Of a DNA stretch of 64,000 nucleotides, positions 25,778 through 31,250 are shown piece by piece (the stretch's first letter is position 1; each line of letters begins with the position of its first letter). A program made the position numbers and the translations under genes. Where the stretch lies: the NCBI GenBank assembly GCA_044350425.1, contig JBILHS010000008.1:1-64000 (forward strand), written 5' to 3'. Under the pieces are notes generated by a model, which was not told the origin of the DNA, did not search any database, and saw nothing but the letters and a program-made list of their open reading frames with translations. This DNA comes from M3007 sp044350425. GTDB lineage: Bacteria > Bacteroidota > Bacteroidia > Chitinophagales > Saprospiraceae.

Positions 25778-26068
25778 CTAGCGCATGTTGCTTTTTACAG
25801 CCGAGGTTGCTTCTGAAAGGGTATGATCCATTCGGGCTTTCCCGTTCTCTGCCACGTGGGTCAATTCTTCCTTTACATTCTCGTATTTATTGGAAACTAC
25901 ATCCACATAATCATTGAACTTGCCCTTCAGCTCGTCCGCATAATCCTGGCCCTTTTTAGAGATTTTCTTACGGGTGGATGCGCCGCTGTCCGGGGCAAAT
26001 AATATTCCAAGGGTGGCGCCAGCAGCGATTCCAGCCAATAGGCCCAACAATACTTTTCCAGTATTCAT
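25778..26068 (-). CDS. YtxH domain-containing protein
   Basis: 96 residues: a glycine-rich transmembrane start (VLLGLLAGIAAGATLGILFAPDSG) ending in the typical LFAPxSG signature, then a charged coiled helix (~30-96). YtxH proteins are membrane-anchored general-stress proteins of unknown mechanism. It lies 69 bp downstream of the Thivi_2564-type gene and shares its direct-repeat promoter. Confidence 0.93.
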   Translation of the reverse strand: MNTGKVLLGLLAGIAAGATLGILFAPDSGASTRKKISKKGQDYADELKGKFNDYVDVVSNKYENVKEELTHVAENGKARMDHTLSEATSAVKSNMR

Positions 26069-26137
26069 AGTGCTTGTATTTAATTGTGATTTGAAATTTA
26101 TTCTTGCAATTGTGCTGAAAAATTGCTTGACAGCTCG

Positions 26138-26323
26138 TTAGATTCGGATACTCGACATGGAGTCCAAAAGTCCAAAAACCCTTAAAAGCCAAAGTACGAC
26201 CACCACTACGGCGACTACATTGAGGATGTTTTTGATCTTGCCGTCCATCGGAATATAGGTATTGACGAGCCAAAGCAGAACTCCTACGACAATCAGGACG
26301 AGTAATACATTAATCAGTGGCAT
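26138..26323 (-). CDS. Thivi_2564-type small membrane protein
   Basis: 61 residues with two hydrophobic helices separated by NTYIPMDGKIKN: LLVLIVVGVLLWLVNTYIP and NILNVVAVVVVVLWLLRVFG. This matches the small Thivi_2564 family of inner-membrane peptides. Promoter immediately upstream at 26346-26405, leader ~20 nt. Confidence 0.92.
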   Translation of the reverse strand: MPLINVLLVLIVVGVLLWLVNTYIPMDGKIKNILNVVAVVVVVLWLLRVFGLLDSMSSIRI

Positions 26324-26345
26324 AGCAAAAGTTGATTGATTTATA

Positions 26346-26405
26346 CAAAGGTAAGGGGGGGGGCATTGCTGTTTTTACACAATTCCGGATATTATTTACA
26401 CAATT
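26346..26405 (-). promoter_or_regulatory. Direct-repeat regulon promoter (Thivi_2564/YtxH)
   Basis: On the plus strand: CAAAGGT at 26346-26352, 22 bp, TTACACAATT at 26375-26384, and an identical TTACACAATT at 26396-26405 (21-bp period). Confidence 0.85.
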
Positions 26406-26464
26406 TTCACAGCACTTTATTGCATGTTCCGCTTCCAGCCCAATGCGTGTTTTTCAGACTCGTT

Positions 26465-26845
26465 CTAGTTCGAAAAGTGATCCCGAACAAATGCCTGCTC
26501 CTGATTTTCAGTCATCTTATCCGTCTGTTTGACCTCGATTTTGATCTTCGAAAAATGCGGATCGGCTGACAGCAGATTGGACAATTCAGTCTTTGCATCC
26601 GTTGGGCCGAATAAAATGACTTCGTCGTAGTTTTTGATCACCTCTCCAAGTTGTTTATAATAGGCTCCCTGCTGCTGCTGTTCCTTATTGTGCATCAGGC
26701 TTTCACTCCGCTGTAGACTACTTTCTTTCTCCTGATGGGTGAATTTTGATTCGATGGCTTTGACATCCTTGGTGTCTGCTTCGAATTCTATCAAATGGGC
26801 ATTGGAGTGATCCATCCAGATACCCAGGCGTTTTAATGATTGCAT
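26465..26845 (-). CDS. Hypothetical protein, possibly related to release-factor-like (baeRF/eRF1) folds
   Basis: 126 residues: GIWMDHSNAHLIEF at the start (a beta-strand often seen in proteins that compute a signature from small ligands or tRNA-like partners), a Gln-rich middle, then YDEVILFGPTDAKTELSNLL, like the eRF1 domain-3 loop, and a C-terminal HFSKIKIEVKQTDKMTENQ. The resemblance is weak and by eye only. Last gene of the YceI-remnant operon. Small conserved relatives occur in Bacteroidota stress clusters. Confidence 0.7.
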   Translation of the reverse strand: MQSLKRLGIWMDHSNAHLIEFEADTKDVKAIESKFTHQEKESSLQRSESLMHNKEQQQQGAYYKQLGEVIKNYDEVILFGPTDAKTELSNLLSADPHFSKIKIEVKQTDKMTENQEQAFVRDHFSN

Positions 26846-26868
26846 TTTTTTATTTTTAATTGTGAAGT

Positions 26869-27195
26869 CTAATCGTTGTTCGTATCTCCTCCAATACTGA
26901 AATAATTGTTTTCCTCGTCTTCACTCCCGACTTCTTCCTGGAGGTCGTCCAACTCAGTACCCGGAACGTCTAGATCGCCACCGGATACATCCTCGTCAAA
27001 ATCGAGTTCATTCTTCTGCTCATTTGGAGCTTTTTTTTGCGTAATTTGTTCAGGGTCAATATCGTGTTCGTTTTTTAATCTGCTGTAGATGTCGTCGCTG
27101 GGCGGATAAATGGGGTATCCTTCAACAGAATCGTCCGGAATCTCAATTTCCGGTTTTGGAGGTGCATCCCCCGCCCTGAATTTGTTCTTTATCAT
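26869..27195 (-). CDS. Acidic conserved hypothetical protein
   Basis: 108 residues, about a quarter Asp/Glu, probably disordered. Recognisable blocks are GYPIYPPSDDIYSR, DIDPEQITQKKAPNE, DVSGGDLDVPGTELDD and GSEDEENNYFSIGGD. These blocks recur in an uncharacterised Bacteroidota family found near CsbD/YtxH-type genes. No catalytic motif. It lies between the YceI remnant and the 126-residue gene in one operon. Confidence 0.78.
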   Translation of the reverse strand: MIKNKFRAGDAPPKPEIEIPDDSVEGYPIYPPSDDIYSRLKNEHDIDPEQITQKKAPNEQKNELDFDEDVSGGDLDVPGTELDDLQEEVGSEDEENNYFSIGGDTNND

Positions 27196-27211
27196 AGGAA
27201 TTGATATTAAT

Positions 27212-27776
27212 TTAGAAAATGCTCTTTCCTGGTCGCTCTATAAGTTCCATGGTCATTTCTTTTGCTCCCAGGTTGAGCAGTTCGATGTCGGCCGAAATAG
27301 TCACCTCTTCACCGAGCATCACTCCTCTGGTTTCCAAGATGGTATTCCAGACCAAACCCCACTCGCTGCGGTTGATCTTTCCGAAAACTTCGAATCCAGC
27401 TTTTTCATTTCCCCAAGGATCCTTTTGTATTCCACCAAAAACAACTTCTAGCTGGATGTTTTTGGTGATCCCTTTCATAGTCAGTGCTCCCCAAAGCTCA
27501 TGTTTTCCCGCAGCATTAGATCAATAACCGATGTTTCGAAGTTTTTACCGGTCGTGTAAATGCTTCCCTCAAAAGTTTTGAAGCTGCCTTTTATACTGTG
27601 ATTAGAGTGATTTTAATGATTTGAGTGATGCAAATGCTTGATTTCAAAATGAATGAAAAGCATCCTTGTTCAAAACCACTCTGCGTTGGCTATATATGTG
27701 CGACCATTAAATGCCGGACTTTAAAAGCAATCTCACTGTGTGATGGGTCAATAGACCATTTTATGTCGTTTGCCAT
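27212..27776 (-). pseudogene. YceI family gene, split by element B and internally deleted
   Basis: Three pieces are readable. From ATG 27774-27776: MANDIKWSIDPSHSEIAF, then KVRHLMVAHI. After element B: KGSFKTFEGSIYTTGKNFETS, then VIDL. Then a deletion of roughly 50-60 residues with a frame change, then ELWGALTMKGITKNIQLE to the end. Removing the insert and one TATA joins HI to KGSF in frame. YceI proteins are ~170-190-residue lipocalin-like isoprenoid-binding proteins, here without export signal. The promoter at 27803-27863 is intact and now drives the two downstream genes. Confidence 0.88.
27596..27692. mobile_element. Element B (97-bp insert, TATA-flanked)
   Basis: Body CTGTGATTAGAGTGATTTTA to GCGTTGGCTA, with TATA at 27592-27595 and 27693-27696. 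The in-frame join of the YceI halves when it is removed shows it is an insertion. No clear terminal inverted repeats and no coding capacity. A diverged copy is at 18789-18877. Confidence 0.8.
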
Positions 27777-27802
27777 GGCGTCAGTTTGTTGTTTATTAGG
27801 GT

Positions 27803-27863
27803 CAAAGGTGTCGGGAAATGCACTGATTAGCATTACACAATTATTCTAGATACTTACAGAATT
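27803..27863 (-). promoter_or_regulatory. Direct-repeat regulon promoter (YceI remnant operon)
   Basis: On the plus strand: CAAAGGT at 27803-27809, 23 bp, TTACACAATT at 27833-27842, and TTACAGAATT at 27854-27863 (21-bp period). The start codon is 27 bp beyond the -7 box. Confidence 0.83.
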
Positions 27864-27897
27864 TTTGTGCCAGCTCGTATTGGGATGTACCTGACAC

Positions 27898-28009
27898 CAG
27901 ACTACTGGACATTTTGACAATAGACGTTGGACTTGCACTCTAAAAAATTGAAAATCATGCACTTACAGAATCGTTTCTAGTGTCCAACGTCAAAATGTCC
28001 AGTAGTCTG
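27898..28009. mobile_element. Element A copy 5, with 9-bp target duplication
   Basis: 112 bp, flanked by ACCTGACAC at 27889-27897 and 28010-28018. It lies in the gap upstream of the YceI promoter. The remaining ~120 bp to the barrel gene at 28140 shows no feature I can name. Confidence 0.95.
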
Positions 28010-28139
28010 ACCTGACACCTGCCACACAAAAGTCCGTCTTTTTTGGAAACGAACTCTGTACTGAAGTGTGTTTGGGTTCAGCGCATTCATCGTTAATTAT
28101 AGCTTCTCTTATAGTTTATCTTGGCTTTTCAGACACTGC

Positions 28140-28736
28140 CTAGAATTTAAACCCTGCAGATACCTGACCGACAGCATTTTTTCCACTTCCCAACAAAAGA
28201 CGTGCGTCATCTTTGGTGATGTCTACAAATCCCTGATTGTATCTGATGCCGATCAGGAAGTTTCTGAAGTTGTAACTCAGCCCTGCTGTGAGACCCACGT
28301 CATGCTTTTTAAATGCATCGATCAGGATGCTATTGTCCTCAAAATAGGTATAGTCCGGGGTGGAAATCAAAAAGGATGCGTAGGGCCCTACTTGGATGTC
28401 AATAGAAGATAGCTTAAATGCAACAGGTAAGAATAAATCGACGTAATCCATGCTCAGGATCCGGCGCTCATTCAAAAAATCATAAGCCGTACCTTTTACG
28501 GAGTAACTCAACTCGGGTTGGATCGACATAAAGTCTGAAATCACAGGCAGGTCAGCGAATACCCCTAAGTGGTAGCCAAATCGTTCGCTTTTATTGGGTA
28601 GTTTATCATAGGAGATATTAGATACGTTTAGACCGCCTCTGATTCCAATTCTGTTTTGCCCGTGCAGACCAGTGAGGGCCACCAACATGACAGAAAGAGT
28701 AGTGAAAAGGAAGATGCTGAATTTTTTCGTTTGCAT
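28140..28736 (-). CDS. Small outer-membrane beta-barrel protein (porin family)
   Basis: 198 residues. Signal peptide to ~26 (MLVALTGLHGQ), then eight or so amphipathic strands: RIGIRGGLNVSNISYDK, FGYHLGVFADLPVI, MSIQPELSYSVKG, VQVGPYASFL-like, and final QVSAGFKF ending in Phe. This is typical of PF13568 outer-membrane proteins. It lies 42 bp downstream of the broken OmpA lipoprotein gene and is probably its operon partner, driven by the promoter at 29416-29477. Confidence 0.9.
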   Translation of the reverse strand: MQTKKFSIFLFTTLSVMLVALTGLHGQNRIGIRGGLNVSNISYDKLPNKSERFGYHLGVFADLPVISDFMSIQPELSYSVKGTAYDFLNERRILSMDYVDLFLPVAFKLSSIDIQVGPYASFLISTPDYTYFEDNSILIDAFKKHDVGLTAGLSYNFRNFLIGIRYNQGFVDITKDDARLLLGSGKNAVGQVSAGFKF

Positions 28737-28778
28737 GATTTGTACAGATTAGGGTGATGTGATTTTAAATACGAGCGC

Positions 28779-29381
28779 TTACTTTCCGGCCTCTTTTTTA
28801 GCTTGAGATTTCATAGCGTCATTGGCGTAGATGGCAATTTCTGCCCGGCGGTTTTGTGCGCGGTTGTAGTCTGTGTCGTTCGTGACAATAGGTTGAGTCT
28901 CACCTCTGCCTTTTGTTTTAGTCGACGGTTCCTTATATCCAGGTCTGAGAGATAGTCAGATACGGAGGCGGCGCGTTTTTGAGAAAGTGTTTGATTAAAA
29001 CCGTTGGATCCAATATTATCGGTATGACCCGCAATCAGCAAATCTGTGTCCGGATATTCTTTTAGGGTTTCAGCAAATTTCTTAAGGTCGCTTTTGTTGC
29101 CAATGATGCCACCCACCACAGCTCCTGAAGTGGCCCCGACCAGACTACTAGACATTTTGACGTTGGACACTAGACACGATTCTGTAAGTGCATGATTTTC
29201 AATTTTTTAGAGTGCAGGTCCAACGTCTATTGTCAAAATGTCCAGTAGTCTGGGCCCCGACAACTGCACCCTTCTCGGTTTTATTCATGCCACGTTTGCT
29301 GTCCGATTGGCTTTTTTGAGCGCTTGTGCAGGCTGCCAGGAAGGCAAGTGCCACCATGGTGGATAAGAGTATCTTTTTCAT
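28779..29381 (-). pseudogene. OmpA-family lipoprotein (YiaD-like), split by element A and frameshifted
   Basis: ATG at 29381: signal MKKILLSTMVALAFLAAC, then KTEKGAVVGA. Element A interrupts here; deleting it and one GGCCCCGAC rejoins KTEKGAVVGATSGAVVGGII in frame. The rest is the end of an OmpA domain (LLIAGHTDNIGSNGFNQTLS, KRAASVSDYL), then a one-base loss near 28911-28920 within RLKTKG throws the frame, and RGETQPIVTNDTDYNRAQNR to the stop at 28779 continues in the next frame. The Gly-zipper second half and first OmpA strand also seem to be missing. At least two lesions. Confidence 0.88.
29141..29252. mobile_element. Element A copy 6, inside the OmpA lipoprotein gene
   Basis: 112 bp flanked by GGCCCCGAC at 29132-29140 and 29253-29261. 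Orientation as copies 3 and 4. Its end supplies a GTG (29170) and an ATG (29155) that read outward, in frame, into the downstream half of the OmpA gene. Confidence 0.95.
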
Positions 29382-29415
29382 AGTCGACTTTTGTGGTGAA
29401 TTATTTTTCACCTGA

Positions 29416-29477
29416 CAAAGGTGACCGCATCGGGAGTGTATGCGCATTACATAATTTGAAGAAATAATTACAATATT
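29416..29477 (-). promoter_or_regulatory. Direct-repeat regulon promoter (OmpA lipoprotein remnant/barrel operon)
   Basis: On the plus strand: CAAAGGT at 29416-29422, 24 bp, TTACATAATT at 29447-29456, and TTACAATATT at 29468-29477 (21-bp period). Divergent from the plus-strand site at 29511-29571. Confidence 0.8.
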
Positions 29478-29510
29478 CATACTTTCCGGTGCGCACACCT
29501 CCGATGTGTG

Positions 29511-29571
29511 AATAACATAACTATTTTATTAAATCGTATAACAGGCCTGGGTAACACTACACGCACCTTTG
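29511..29571 (+). promoter_or_regulatory. Direct-repeat regulon promoter, plus strand (lmo0937-type gene)
   Basis: AATAACATAA at 29511-29520, AATCGTATAA at 29532-29541 (21-bp period), 23 bp, then ACCTTTG at 29565-29571. Half-sites match the consensus less well than the others, but all three spacings are exact and the site faces the only plus-strand island genes. Confidence 0.62.
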
Positions 29572-29602
29572 TAGTATCACAAACAATTTAAAAAATGACA
29601 TT

Positions 29603-29758
29603 ATGGGAAATTTACTTTATGTAATTGCAGTAATTCTGGTTATTGGTTGGGCGATTGGATTCGTCGGATTCCATGTAGGCGGCCTGATCCACGTGTTGTT
29701 GGTAATAGCAATAATCGCTGTCCTAATGCGTGTAATCAGCGGCCAGAAAGCGCCCTGA
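29603..29758 (+). CDS. Small lmo0937-type membrane protein
   Basis: 51 residues: ATG GGA AAT TTA at 29603 to TGA at 29758. Hydrophobic throughout (MGNLLYVIAVILVIGWAIGF, then a Gly-rich turn and IHVLLVIAIIAVLMRV), with tail SGQKAP. Paralogue of the minus-strand protein at 14410. Small stress-associated inner-membrane peptide of unknown mechanism. It lies 32 bp after the -7 box at 29565 and 31 bp before the glucosaminidase gene, so the two are likely an operon. Confidence 0.88.
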   Translation: MGNLLYVIAVILVIGWAIGFVGFHVGGLIHVLLVIAIIAVLMRVISGQKAP

Positions 29759-29789
29759 GAAGTGATCATATTTCAAAATAAATTAAGCT

Positions 29790-30407
29790 ATGAAACACAA
29801 ATCTTTCAATTGGGCATTTGGATGCCTGTGCTTGTCAATATTTGTATTGGCTCCAAACCGCTTGATCGGTCAGCCAGAAACCAACGCGAAACAATCCGTA
29901 GAAGCGATTTTGAATGGTGACATTTCTGCAGTTTCAAACCGGATCGCACTGATGTATGGTGCGGATTCGGCGGCGGTTGAACGGTTTGTTCAGGCAGCCG
30001 TAAATCTGGAGCGCAGACTGGGCCTGTCAGCTCCCGTCGTGATCGCCATCGCAATCCATGAATCAAGTTTTAAAAGCGAACTTTTTTTGCGTGCAGGGAA
30101 TCCCTTTGGCATCAAAGCCAGCAAACCCTGGGTAGGTCCCATCTACACCAAATGGGCAGACGGGGAGGAGACCCAGTTTCGGGCCTACAACTCTGTTGAA
30201 GAGGCCATCCGGGATCTTGGCAGCTTCGTCAAAAGCCGTACCTGGTATGCGGACGTATTTGATTGCCCGGTCGACGACTCACGCTGCGTAATTGATGGCT
30301 TGAAAAAAACGACCTACGAGCCGGGCTATAGCATGAATCCCGAATGGGATGAGGCCATTATGAAAATTATTCAGAAGGTCGGGCTGCTGTCTCTGGCAAC
30401 CCGTTGA
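29790..30407 (+). CDS. Glucosaminidase-domain protein (GH73-like), exported
   Basis: 205 residues: signal peptide ~1-28, then an N-acetylglucosaminidase fold of the FlgJ/GH73 type (~45-200). It contains the catalytic-Glu motif AIAIHESSFKSELF and the family core GNPFGIKASKPW (usual N-x-F-G-I-K), then FRAYNSVEEAIRDLGSFV. It cleaves peptidoglycan glycan strands in the periplasm. Probably co-transcribed with the small membrane peptide upstream and so part of the regulon. Confidence 0.88.
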   Translation: MKHKSFNWAFGCLCLSIFVLAPNRLIGQPETNAKQSVEAILNGDISAVSNRIALMYGADSAAVERFVQAAVNLERRLGLSAPVVIAIAIHESSFKSELFLRAGNPFGIKASKPWVGPIYTKWADGEETQFRAYNSVEEAIRDLGSFVKSRTWYADVFDCPVDDSRCVIDGLKKTTYEPGYSMNPEWDEAIMKIIQKVGLLSLATR

Positions 30408-30408
30408 A

Positions 30409-30867
30409 TCAGGACTGCTTCTTGTAAACAGCCTTAACGGCAATCCACCAAAGGATCAGGGGGAATATGGAAAAAAGGAGGTACCCGATCCGGCCTAATG
30501 CTGTGGTTTTTTCAAAATCAAAATAGCCTAAGCCCAGACCAGCGGTGCGCACTGATAAGGTCAGGAAGACTAGCGTGAAGAGCAGATAACTAAAGAGTTT
30601 ACCCGGTTGATAGGGCCGCTTTGCCTGGATCGCTGGTGCTGCCCGGTTTTTTAAATTGTATTTTTCAATGTTGCTTATAAAAGCGGCAAAAAAGGGCGAA
30701 AAGGCCTTTTCATCAGCGACCAGAATCTCAATTTTTCTTTTGTCTGTCAGCCGAAGCGTAAATACCAGCGGGGAAAAGCTATGCGCTGAAAGTTGTGCTT
30801 CAGACTGGCTCCAGTCCTGGATCTCATTCCAAAAGATAAAGTGGTCCGTTTTGGCGAAACTCAGCAT
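30409..30867 (-). CDS. Hypothetical two-helix membrane protein
   Basis: 152 residues. Residues ~1-75 form a soluble beta-rich segment (FTLRLTDKRKIEILVADEKAFSPF) like a small PH-type membrane-signalling fold. Transmembrane helices are at ~90-112 (FSYLLFTLVFLTLSV) and ~125-147 (GYLLFSIFPLILWWIAV). The ATG abuts the palindromic repeat at 30871, so the original N-terminus may have been cut off. Tail-to-tail with the glucosaminidase gene. Function unknown. Confidence 0.65.
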   Translation of the reverse strand: MLSFAKTDHFIFWNEIQDWSQSEAQLSAHSFSPLVFTLRLTDKRKIEILVADEKAFSPFFAAFISNIEKYNLKNRAAPAIQAKRPYQPGKLFSYLLFTLVFLTLSVRTAGLGLGYFDFEKTTALGRIGYLLFSIFPLILWWIAVKAVYKKQS

Positions 30868-30870
30868 CCG

Positions 30871-31027
30871 TTAGCCGCAGAGCGGCCTAACGTCGGTAGA
30901 AAATGATCAATGAGCAGTCGATAAGGTGCAGCGCACCGTAACATTTCGCCAGGAGTTACGGTGCGCTGCACCTCCGAACCGATACTATTTTCCAATTTCT
31001 ACCGACGTTAAGCCGCTCTGCGGCTAA
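30871..31027. repeat. Long palindromic (REP-like) element, second subtype
   Basis: Outer arms TTAGCCGCAGAGCGGC plus TAACGTCGGTAGAAA pair with TTTCTACCGACGTTA plus AGCCGCTCTGCGGCTAA. Inner arms GGTGCAGCGCACCGTAAC and GTTACGGTGCGCTGCACC pair. Same architecture and same AACGTCGGTAG box as the pair at 3-375, but with different small palindromes. Confidence 0.85.
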
Positions 31028-31057
31028 AGTGACAAAGTAGAATTAGTGCAAAGTGAA

Positions 31058-31165
31058 GAGGTGTCATCTGAGAGGTACGAGCAGGTGACATCTCGAAACG
31101 GACTTGATACCGCAGTTTTTGAGATGACACCTCCTCCTAAAAGTCGGAGATGTCACCTCAAAAAA
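31058..31165. repeat. Two interleaved 12-bp inverted repeats
   Basis: AGGTGTCATCT (31059) is inverted at AGATGACACCT (31122), and AGGTGACATCTC (31083) is inverted at GAGATGTCACCT (31147). The pairs interlock rather than nest, so they could not both form simple stems unless as a pseudoknot. They lie in the 220-bp gap upstream of the CHRD gene's 3' end. No gene seen here. Confidence 0.7.
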
Positions 31166-31250
31166 CGCTTAAGATGACGATATTAGACTCAAAGTCACCC
31201 GGTGAATAGAGCACCACTGGTTGTAACCTCAAAACGCACATAAATATGCT

